Source: Elysia marginata (Eukaryota; Mollusca; Gastropoda; Plakobranchidae). Taken from it: 32,748 nt of DNA. This document shows, piece by piece, positions 1 through 8,569 of this stretch. Positions within the stretch are counted from its first letter, which is position 1. Each line of letters opens with the position of its first letter. The translations under genes and the position numbers were made by a program. The DNA is taken from assembly GCA_019649035.1 (NCBI GenBank), contig BMAT01012499.1, positions 182,709 to 215,456 of the forward strand, given 5' to 3'. The notes under the pieces were generated by a model that saw nothing but the letters and a program-made list of their open reading frames with translations, made no database searches and was not told where the DNA came from.

Positions 1-392
1 ACTGTACGGGTGAATTTCACCCACAAGTGGATTCTCTTTAATCAGCAAAAAAATAATAAAAAATAATTTATCATTAATTTTATTGAACTAATTTAAAAAA
101 ATAAAAGAAATATGAACCGTTGAGGAATACAACGGGTTTTTAGAGGCAAAATTGGTTATTTTCAATAAAATTAAGCTCATTTCTTTTTGTTCTGGGTGTT
201 TTTCACCCACAAGTGGCGGTGAAGGTTAACCCTTTTAGAGAGTTGCCCTTGCCCATTGTTACTCTTTACAGACTTTAGTACTGTTGATGGCAAAGCATTA
301 AAATCTCTATGAAGTTTCCACCTTTCTTTTTTTAATCGGCCGTTTACAACCCTGCTTTTAAACACACAAACTGTGTGATCCTTGTTTTTAAG

Positions 393-564
393 GTCAATGA
401 CGAGATAGATGGAGCCGTCTCTGGGGCTGTAGACAAAGCCTTGGACGGTTTGAACATCACAGTATCTGCTGGCAACCTCTCAGACTTCAGAGAACAAGTC
501 GTGAAGATATTGGACAGGGAGATTGAGATTGATGTGTTCAACAAGGTTATCGCTAATGCCTCAC
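393..564 (+). CDS. Gene A, internal exon: ectodomain end of a single-pass membrane protein (partial gene)
   Basis: The exon opens after a pyrimidine-rich acceptor (cttgtttttaag, AG at 391-392) and closes at a consensus donor (cac|gtatgt, GT at 565-566). It carries 57 whole codons starting in phase 0 and one extra base, so it leaves in phase 1. That phase joins correctly to the exon at 4612. The peptide begins VNDEIDGAVSGAVDKALDGL and is acidic, helix-prone and free of cysteine. It has three N-glycosylation sequons (NIT, NLS, NAS), which fits an extracellular position just before the membrane. Upstream exons lie outside the window, so the family cannot be fixed. The segment with DFREQVVKILDREIEIDVF looks like a small membrane-proximal module such as those of cadherin-like or SEA-like receptors, but I do not recognise it. 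Exon reality is supported by phase agreement across three exons; function is unknown. Confidence 0.72.
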
Positions 565-1060
565 GTATGTACCACTGCTTTGACCCTTGTTTCCTTTTTT
601 TTCTTTTCAATCTCAAGTTTCAATAAAGCTCATTTTATCATGATAAATTTGATACCTTTGGTGTGTTACCAATGAATTCACAAGGCCCTCAAGGCCTGCA
701 CTTTTAACACACAGCAAAAGAAACACAAAGACTTTGGTAAACACATAAATGATATAAAGTGTGCCTTGCTGCAATCAAATCAAGTCAGGGCCATGCTGCA
801 CTGTCCTTTTAAAAAAAACAACATTGAATTTATAATGCGACCCTAAAACAATCTTAAGCTGGAATCCAAGAGTGGATAAAACCATGTAGACTACTTATTA
901 GCAGAGTTGTCGCAGTGTTACAATGGCAGATAGGTTTGAAAAAACATTTGTAAGGCTTTAAGTTAACCCTTGATGAGCTTATCAAAGCTTTTATTTATTT
1001 TTCCCTAAAACAATGTCTTGCTGGTAGACCTATTTAATTGACCCCCACAATTTCATATCA

Positions 1061-1236
1061 ACAACCTGGCATGTTCAGGTTAAAGAGGGGAAAAACACCA
1101 CCAAAACCAATGCTTTTCTACTTTTTATATCAGGTAAAAATTTTAAAAAAAATAGAGACAACCTGGCTTGTTCAGGTTAAAGGGAGGAAAAGACCACCAA
1201 AATCAATGCTTTTTTACTTTTTATATCAGGTAATAA
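1061..1236. repeat. Two-copy direct tandem repeat, period about 97 bp
   Basis: The unit starts acaacctggc at 1061 and again at 1158. Both units run through a ttcaggttaaag segment, a ccaccaaaa segment, caatgctttt and tttttatatcaggtaa. The copies differ by scattered substitutions and small indels. Each ends in a splice-like tatcag|gtaa motif, but no open frame connects them. Confidence 0.8.
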
Positions 1237-1425
1237 TAGAAAAGTTCACCTTCATGATATTTTTAATTAAATTGTATTGTGCTAAACAATCACACGCATA
1301 AGCTTCTTCTTACTCTCATATATAAGTTAAATTTTAAAAATTCAAAACTCTTGAAAACCAAGCCGTTTTTTTTTTTTAAATACCCTTAAAAAAAGCAGTG
1401 ATTCTTCCCTCTTTCCTGTCTCATT

Positions 1426-2039
1426 ATGAAAAAACGCAAAATTGATCATGCGTCACGCATGTTTAAACATTTACACTGGCTGCCTGTACAAACTAGAATA
1501 GAGTATAAGATCGCTGTTTTATGCTACAAATGCATTCACGGCTATGCCCCTAATTATCTTAGAGGTCTTGTAAGTTTGTACACGCCTACGCGCAACTTAA
1601 GATCATGTAATAAAGCTCTGTTGTCAGTTCCGTGCAAACCATCAAGAAAAGACGGTAATAGAGCCTTTGTGCAATGTGCACCAGTAGTCTGGAATGCCCT
1701 TCCCCTTTCTATCAGGGAGGCTATGTCGGTAAATCAGTTTAAGACCCTATTGAAAACATATTCACGCTATATGAAGACCTTAATTAGTTTGTGTCAAGAA
1801 ATGTATCCGACTACTGATGGTCAATGTATATCCTTATTTTTTCTTTAATTTTGTACATGCACTTTTTGAATTTCTTCTGTTTGTTTTGAATTGTTAATGG
1901 ATTATGTTTTGTACAAAATTGTCATTATGTCAGCATTGTTTGTTTGGGTAGATATACTGTTATAAAGAGCTTCGAGCCTACATGTAGGAAGAGGCGCTAG
2001 AAAATAACTTCATTATCATTATTGTTATTATTATTATTG
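1426..2039 (+). mobile_element. CR1/L2-type LINE fragment: C-terminal end of ORF2 plus 3' tail
   Basis: Codons 1426-1848 read as the C-terminal end of a CR1/Jockey-clade non-LTR retrotransposon ORF2. Recognisable blocks are HLHWLPVQTRIEYKIAVLCY, a YKCIHGYAPNYL block, a YTPTRNLRS block, a VWNALPLSIREA block and FKTLLKTYSRY. This is the conserved region after the reverse transcriptase core. The catalytic domain and 5' part are missing, as is usual for 5'-truncated LINE copies. The non-coding tail (1849-2039) ends in a segment with ataaagagctt and aggcgcta, followed by ATT-rich repeats (attattattatt). That is typical of CR1/L2 3' ends and resembles the SINE tails at 5656 and 29498. It lies in sense orientation in the gene A intron. 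The reading frame is still open, which suggests a fairly young copy. Confidence 0.85.
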
Positions 2040-3542
2040 CCTTATTGGTGTGAAACAAAGGTGAACAGAAACATTGATAGAGTATGTAACTTGTAAGGGG
2101 GGGAAGAGGAAGCTTTTGCTCTGAGGGATTTTTTAAAATGGAATAGGCCAAAGATAAGCATCAGGAATCAATAAATAGCCTCAACTTAGCCTGTCTAATC
2201 TTCATCTTTAGGTTTAGATTAGGGTTTACTCTAACTCTTCAGTTCTTAAGAGCTAGCCTACACTACCTCGTCACTTTTAAATTTCCTGCATTGCATTTTC
2301 ATCCTGCTATATCCACCCATTAAAAGTAAAAGAGACAGTGCCAACATCAACTGAAATTACAGCGATCAGATGAAAATGTCTGAGTGAAAGCACACTGCTT
2401 ACTTACTGGAATTTAAGCTTAACATCTTGAAAGAAGTTCCTGAACAAAAAAAAGAAAGAAAAAGAAAAAACAGAAAACTGATGTAGTTATGAAGAGCTTC
2501 TAACGCTATTGACAATTAACGATAACAGAAACAAAATACTGCTAGCTAAAGAGGATTCTCAATTCAAATATAGCACCAAGAAAATGAAACATATCAGCTA
2601 TGAGTGGTACAGCCAATTTCGATAGAAAAGGCCTCAATCTCTAGGCCTAGACTTTACACAAAACAGTAGTTAGCTTGAGCAGTTCAAACATCGCAAGGGG
2701 ATAGATTTTTGTGATACTTGATCAGCAGCAGCCTTGAAAGAAGATGTGGAAAGCTAGGCATGAAATGAGTTGCGGTCGATTCTGCAGATACAGAAGCCAT
2801 CCGACATTACCAATTGCAATAAAACTGGCCTTTTTTTTTCTTATAAAACTTTTGCTGTAAAAGACAAAAATGTGTGGGCGGCCAGAAGTAAAAAATAAAA
2901 AAAAATGAATCTGAGGCGGTTTTTAGCGCCCCAGGCGGAAGCCAAGTAACAGCTAGACGCGATCTCAAATATGAAAACCTTTGTTGAAGACCTGACCCTG
3001 TCAATATCTAACAGATTCTTATCACTAATGTGTTAAAAAAATCGTAAAGCTTTCCTCACTTCCATCAACAATAATTTACAATGCAGTTCTCCCCCTCCCC
3101 TTTTAATGTCAAATCACTTAATTGATAAGCTGAGACATTATTACATACATCTTTGTTTGTATACATAAATTTCAAAAACTTATGGCTACTTCAAAGTTTC
3201 AGATTACATTTTATGTACATACATGTATTTTTTTATAGCTCAGTCAGCGTTGTATAGTTTTGTGTGCTTATGTGAACCGGGGTGTAAATGTTCATGGCAA
3301 CATTTCCTTTTTGTTATACCTTTTACGAAACAAAATAAAAATAACCAACAAAATATTATACGCGAAAAACCTGAAGCAAAACAAAAAGAAGGGAAGCAAT
3401 CCAAAAATAAGATTTGGGTACGTTTTAACCAAAATATCTTTAAACCGAAATGGAATCGACACTCGCCAAGTATTTTGGTTTATTCATGACCCACTGTATA
3501 ATGTTGTGAAACATGAGCTGAATTTGGCCTGGTAGAGAATTA

Positions 3543-4361
3543 CAGTAGCGTCTGGTTAAACGCACGTCAGATAAAGGCACACTACGGTTTATCTAACGCA
3601 AAATCCCTATGACAGTTTTTTCTATATGATCAGTATACCCTAAACATATGCAATATCGTCTAAATGCACGCTGTGATTTATGAAGTTGGTAAAAATAAGT
3701 TGCTGAGGCAACCACTGAGACGCGTTGAAAAAGTCAGAATCACTCAGCATGGATGCTCGTATTCCTTTGTAAGTTTGTTGTCACCACTTCAATTCTATAT
3801 TATGTTACATGTTTTTGAGTGAGAAGTCCTGGGGGCAGAGGTGAGGAAAATGGAGGCCCAGAGGGTAAAAGGTGGACAAAGGCCTTGGCAAGGGGATGGT
3901 TTGTGTAGACCATAGAGCACAACAAGCAATATGATGATGATAGAACGTACACTTCACCCATTCCGCAATGACAGGTTAACTGTTGTAGAGTAGCCTATAA
4001 TAGTTGTTGTAGGGTTCAGTCCTACCAAGCCTCCCCCTTCCCGTTAGTCAACAAATTTTGGTCAACAAATTAACCGTTTGATGGTTGCAGTGAGATAATT
4101 AGTAAGCAAAACCAGCTCATATGCAGAAGATAGACCACTACATTACAAGACATACATGTCTTCATACATGTCTTGATGTTCTTGTCTAGACCTTTTCAAT
4201 TGTGTGGTCCAGGAAAACAATTTGGTTTTTATTTTCTCATTTTAATTTAAAGGGAAGTTACTAGATCTAGTAATTTATACTACTTTTTATCAGTGCACAC
4301 ATCTCTTAAACGCATGCTATTTGAGCCTCCCAAATGCCGTTCGTTTAACTGGATACTGCTG
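3543..4361. mobile_element. Non-autonomous TIR DNA transposon (pogo/Tigger-like), 819 bp
   Basis: The left end reads CAGTAGCGTCTGGTTAAACG and the right end, reverse-complemented, reads CAGCAGTATCCAGTTAAACG. These are inverted repeats of about 25 bp with a few mismatches. Both ends are flanked by TA (3541-3542 and 4362-4363), as expected for the Tc1/mariner/pogo superfamily. The interior has no transposase frame. A short segment after an aaccactgagacgcgttg stretch runs into an ATG soon followed by a stop, as in a deletion derivative. The TIRs resemble those of the three smaller elements (7131, 13568, 27301) in starting CAG and having a gataaag/gttaaa block, but they form a separate subfamily. 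It sits in the gene A intron. Confidence 0.7.
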
Positions 4362-4611
4362 TATTTAAAAGTCATGAGAATGGCTTTGGCCGTCCAAAAG
4401 GACAACTACATCATTTTTCCTAGTGCGATACACCTAAGTATTATATCTAATCTGTTTTAGAGAGAAAGAGTTTTGAAAGAATTGATCTTCTTTAAAATGA
4501 ATTTCAAGATGACTTTAATATATGAACGCATATGTGGCCTATGACGTCTAACACATAAACAGTGCTAAACTTCTCTTTCTTTTTTTTTCTCCTCTGTTTT
4601 TTGGTCTTCAG

Positions 4612-4774
4612 GAACACCACCAGGAGAAAATGAGGACTTTTTCCACAGTCTCTCATTCAAGGATGAAACTCTGTTTGTCATCCTTTTGTGCATGGGCATT
4701 GTTCTTCCCATTATCATTATTACTTTGTCTCTTATTTATTTTATGAAACGCAAGAGAGAAAATATTGAAAGAAG
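4612..4774 (+). CDS. Gene A, transmembrane exon
   Basis: The acceptor is a long pyrimidine tract ending tcttcag (AG at 4610-4611), and the donor is AG|gtaggc (GT at 4775-4776). It enters in phase 1, using the single base left by the 393-564 exon, and leaves two bases (AG) for the exon at 5411. After a short acidic linker (TPPGENEDFFHSLSFKDE) comes one strongly hydrophobic stretch of about 24 residues, including LLCMGIVLPIIIITLSLIYF. It is followed at once by MKRKRENIER, a basic stop-transfer cluster. This predicts a type I single-pass protein with its N-terminal side outside and C-terminal side in the cytoplasm. The intron before it is about 4 kb and carries two transposon remnants; the one after is 636 bp. 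The helix and the splice frames are seen directly; the topology is inferred. Confidence 0.78.
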
Positions 4775-5410
4775 GTAGGCTGTTGAGAACCTTACAAACA
4801 ATTAGTGCATTTCTATATTTAATGTGTATTTATGTTCTTTGCTTGTATTGAAAGAGAGGCTTGATTTATAAGAAATTTTCAAAACAGAAGTAAGAGAATA
4901 CAAAACTTGGTAGCTGTGCAAGACTTTTAAAGATAAAGTTATTGCTCATATTTTTAGCTATAAATATCTTTAGAAATATAAAAAAAAAAGGCTCCTAAGC
5001 AAAGGTGTGTGTAACCTTGACAAATAATGTTGTTCTAACTGACTATAGTGATGATGACAAGATAAAAATCAAAACAGTTTTTTTTTTATGAAAATCATTG
5101 AATCTATGACTGAATATTATTTTAAAACTTGGTACGAATAAAAAAAAAACAACAGGTCCTTAAGTTTGTACAATAGGGCTGAATGTCACTCTTTTTTAAT
5201 ATTGAGAAATCATGGAGTTGGGATGACTCTAGAAAAATTTAAATCAATAGGACATGAAAAAAAGCTACGTATTCAAGTGCAAGTTTTTTTTTCATATGTC
5301 TCATACATAAGACTAGATAGTTGATAAACAGGTTTAACTTTAAGTATGAGATTAGTATAATAAAAAAAAAAATTGCATTTCAATATTTCTTTGTGTTTTT
5401 TTTCATCCAG

Positions 5411-5537
5411 TCAAGAAATGCTTCTTCAAAATCAGGCTGAGTTTTCAATGGATGAATACACCTCGGAGCAAGCGGATGGAAGAAATGGAAGAAATGACGA
5501 GGTTCCAGATCTTGTCCTCAAAGACTTCACTGTGTAA
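5411..5537 (+). CDS. Gene A, last coding exon: cytoplasmic tail and stop
   Basis: The acceptor is tttcatccag at 5401-5410. The first base completes a serine codon with AG from the previous exon, and the frame then runs 41 codons to TAA at 5535-5537. The tail is short, polar and acidic (QEMLLQNQAEFSMDEYTSEQ, then a Gly/Arg/Asn stretch) and ends in LVLKDFTV. The last three residues, F-T-V, fit a class II PDZ ligand (hydrophobic-x-hydrophobic at the C terminus). The tail may therefore bind a PDZ scaffold; this is inference. A tyrosine (DEY) is present, but no ITAM or NPxY motif is seen. The 3' UTR starts at 5538; its end is not clear, and a SINE lies at 5656-5960. A longer reading frame overlapping this exon in another phase starts at 5452 and is a shadow. 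Confidence 0.75.
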
Positions 5538-5655
5538 ATTATTGCAAGTCAAATTAATACACAAACTGCAAGAGGTTTTTTTGAGAACACAAGTTTTAGA
5601 ATTAGTAAAGGGGCATGAAATGGAACTTTCATAAAGGCATCAGTAAAAGTAAAAC

Positions 5656-5960
5656 TAAAGAGTGTTTTTATATATAGCATCTAATCCACTAATAATGCTC
5701 TAAGCACTTTACATGGGTTCACTGACAGGCCATTTCCAACCAAAGCACCTTCTGAACTCACAGGAGCAGCAAGTAAAGCGCATCACTCCAGCACTCCAAC
5801 TAAATTTTTAACTGCCTATAGTTGGGTACTCCTTTAACACATGAGTGAGGCAAAGAAAACGTGTATAAAGCCTTTCAACATTGACCTGCCAAAAGCAGGA
5901 CTCAAACCTCAGACCTTTTGTTCGGCAAGCCAAGGGTCTACCACTAAACCACGACGCCTC
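5656..5960 (-). mobile_element. tRNA-derived SINE with CR1/L2-like 3' tail, copy 1
   Basis: Read on the minus strand, the element starts with a tRNA-like head (GAGGCGTCGTGGTTTAGTGG, A-box-like). A degenerate B box follows, read on the plus strand as aggactcaaacctc. A unique body ends near gcatctaatccactaataatgc and gtgttttta, equivalent to a tail with paired AGCGCT-like motifs. It aligns along its length with 29498-29803. The copy is diverged: the B box is GGTTTGAGTCC with extra changes. It lies about 120 bp after the gene A stop codon, so it is probably in the 3' UTR. Confidence 0.8.
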
Positions 5961-7130
5961 ATCAGTACTCTTTTAAAAACTCTTCCCATTTGATAACGCA
6001 CACCTTGTAAAGATTGTGTTTTTAATCTCTTTAATGTTGCAGATGTCAGCATAATCTTGTAATCCTTTCAGAGCTTGTTTTTCAGTTTTTATATTTTTAC
6101 GTTAAAAAGGTAAAATATTAAGTCTTAAGGTACAAAAGCAGCTGATATACAGACAGATTGCAGTCTAAAGAAACAGGATGTAAAACCCTGAGACCTGAAA
6201 ACGTGTCATTTTGAAAAAAATAGAATTAGGTAAAAAAAAAAACCTCTTTAGATTACCACACTAATGGTTAATTTTGAAATATTTTTTTCTTTTTGGATGT
6301 TTGAATGTAGTTTTTAAAGTTTAGCCCAAAAGAGTTCCCAACCGTCTTGCAATCAGTTCTATTGAACCAGAAAGCTGCTTCAAAATATTTATAAAAAAAA
6401 CTTGAGAAAATGTATACCATTTTGGTAATTATTAAATATGATATGAAGGAAAGTTTTCACAGTTTGTTTTTCACAACCCATGTTTAAATTTCACTTCTTA
6501 GCAACTATCTGGAGATGATAATGCAATCTAGAAATTACCTTCCCCGTTGAAGTCAATACCTCATAAGAGGAAGTTTATCCTAAAAACTGGCAACAAAGGA
6601 TTTGTGTAACAAAAAATTGGATTTATAAAATTAGTTGGTTAAGTAGGAAAAAGAGTTAAACCTTCTTGGGTTTATTAGGCTGTGATCGCTGTAATCTTGA
6701 TTAAAAAAAAAAGAAAGAAAATCAATCTTAAGTGATAATGCTAGTTTGGCAATATCTAAGATTGTTTTTGTCGAGGATTTTTATCCATTTAGACAAAGCA
6801 TCATAGACAATATTCTTGTGCCCAGCTAGCTATCTACTTGGCTGTTATTTTATTGTTTCTTTTATATTTTTAAATTTTGAGGTAAGAGCAAAAAAGGAAA
6901 GATATTTACATTGAGAATGTGTTGCAAAGCAATGGCGCTGTTCAATTTGTTTTTACTCTTTATTTGAAACAATGTGGGTTTCTTATACTGTCATTAAAGA
7001 CTCAAATTGTAGTTTTATCAAATGCTTGTTTATTTGATCTGATTTGTATTTACATTTTACGACAGTTTTATGAAATAAAATCTCCCTTTTTTAGGTTCAT
7101 GCACCCCTTAAGCTTTGCAATAACATGATA
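5961..7130. other. AT-rich sequence, probably 3' UTR or downstream flank of gene A
   Basis: No coding exon or recognised repeat is seen. The stretch contains poly-A and poly-T runs. A possible polyadenylation hexamer (AATAAA within gaaataaaatct) lies near 7074. Where the gene A transcript ends cannot be decided from the sequence alone. Confidence 0.4.
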
Positions 7131-7323
7131 CAGTGAAATCTGGATAAAGTCAACACCTTGGGATGGAAAAAAATATGTGGTGGTTGTATTAGGCAAGGCG
7201 TTGATTTAAAACCATGACTGAAATATTTTTAAAATCCAAAGCACGACTGCAATACAGACTTGACTTTAAGCAAGGGTTTATCTTGAAGGTATTGATTGTA
7301 ACTAATGTTAGTGGATTCCACTG
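7131..7323. mobile_element. TIR MITE (TA target site), 193 bp
   Basis: The left end is CAGTGAAATCTGGATAAAGT with caacacctt following. The right end is GTGGATTCCACTG. Both are flanked by TA (7129-7130, 7324-7325). The left TIR is nearly identical to that of the element at 13568, so the two form one family. There is no coding capacity. Confidence 0.75.
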
Positions 7324-7699
7324 TATTTATCACTTCTATGCATTGTTTTTGATGATTTTTAAAAGTTTTTTTTCAGGCAATATGATATTTTTTGTTTTTG
7401 TTTGTTAAATATTTTTTTCATAGAGCTATTTCATCTTGATCCAAAGACGCATGCTTTCCTCTTGTTACTATGTTTATTAAAATGTTTACAAAATGAAATG
7501 TAAAATATTAGTCCGTCAAGAGAAATATAATATTATTTAAATGATACATTTTTATAATGCATGTAAACATGTTGTACAAAAGCTTATTGAAATAGGTAAC
7601 TAAAAAAAAAAAGCCTTGACTTGTTTAAAAATCTTTTTAGAAGGAACACTCAATTCAAATAGTGTCAGGAGGTCTTTTAAAATCTGAAACTTTTCATGG

Positions 7700-8247
7700 T
7701 ATCTTGAGTTAGTTGACTCGTCTGTGAACAGGGCTTGTCCTGGTGCTACTGTGCATTTTGTCAGTGTCGAACCCTGTGTTCTAATTTTTCAAAGTCTGAA
7801 ATATATCATGCAAGTGAATATTGGATTCCTGTTCCAAAAATTCCATATGAATCAGACCATGGCAGTCCCAAACAATGTCATAAGCACTTTCTTTGCAGAC
7901 GATACAACTTTGAACTTCTTGAGGCCATGTGAGCCAGCGTGCCTGTGTTTTTTTATTGTCTTTTGTTCTTTGGGTCATTATGTGGTGCATCCAAGTCTCA
8001 TCTCATTTTGCTGAAGAACGTAAGAAAGCCTCACCTCCATCAGTATACATCATAACATGTATCAAGCCAAGATTTTCTCACTAACTTGACTTTCTTTCAA
8101 TATCAGCTTGGTTTAAAGCGTGGAGAATCCACCGTGCCACACACTTTCCTTTAATTATCACAAATAATGTACTGAGCATTCACAAAAGAAATCCTAGCAT
8201 TTCACTGACATCTCTTTACTTGATCTGCTGGTTTGCTTGGATGATTT

Positions 8248-8289
<42 letters not shown>

Positions 8290-8460
8290 GCATTGAACAT
8301 CACTGGCAGGGTTGTGACGACCACAACAAGCTAGGTCATGAATATCTGCTTCTGCTGGACTGGTTTCAGGAAATTCCTGCAGCTACTTCTGCAGTAAAGA
8401 ACTCAACAGTAGCTCTGCTCTTTAGACACACATTCATACGTTTGCTGGAGGCCATTTTGT
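7700..8460 (-). pseudogene. Mariner transposase relic
   Basis: On the minus strand, a possible start at 8455-8453 (MASSKRMN) leads into CLKSRATVEFFTAE, which resembles the N-terminal helix of mariner transposases. After a (GA)n tract come DEIIQANQQIK, a CVARWILHALNQADIE segment and DGGEAFL. The catalytic-region block follows: DETWMHHIMTQRTK, VQSCIVCKESAYDIVWDC and IHMEFLEQESNI. The order matches a mariner protein (helix-turn-helix, linker, first catalytic Asp in the DET motif, HHY.P..K-like and WD..G-like blocks). Stops and frameshifts break it several times, and the HDN and DLAPSD-type parts with the other two catalytic aspartates were not found. I did not find convincing terminal inverted repeats, so the ends are approximate. 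It is inactive. Confidence 0.8.
8252..8287. repeat. (CT)n microsatellite
   Basis: About 18 uninterrupted CT units. They lie inside the mariner relic, at the junction between its N-terminal and linker parts. Confidence 0.95.
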
Positions 8461-8569
8461 CGGTGATAATTTTCCCTAGCTTCTGTGACATAAAGAGCAA
8501 TAGCATTAAAGTGTGGACGTGAGTGTGACATCAAAGCATAATTCTGTTTTCTGGGTTTGAAAGTATATA

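Larger units (their letters stand above)
565..4611 (+). other. Gene A intron with transposon remnants
   Basis: This interval lies between two phase-compatible coding exons of gene A. It contains a two-copy tandem repeat (1061-1236), a LINE 3' end (1426-2039) and a terminal-inverted-repeat element (3543-4361). From 2040 to 3540 it is AT-rich with short homopolymers, and I see no further coding or repeat structure there. No additional in-phase exon is required, since phase 1 meets phase 1, but a skipped exon cannot be excluded. Confidence 0.6.

Noticed and set aside
7724-8014. Plus-strand frame containing FFADDTTLNF, resembling a reverse transcriptase FADD motif
   Set aside because: The surrounding residues do not match a reverse transcriptase, and the minus strand of the same bases reads as a mariner transposase.
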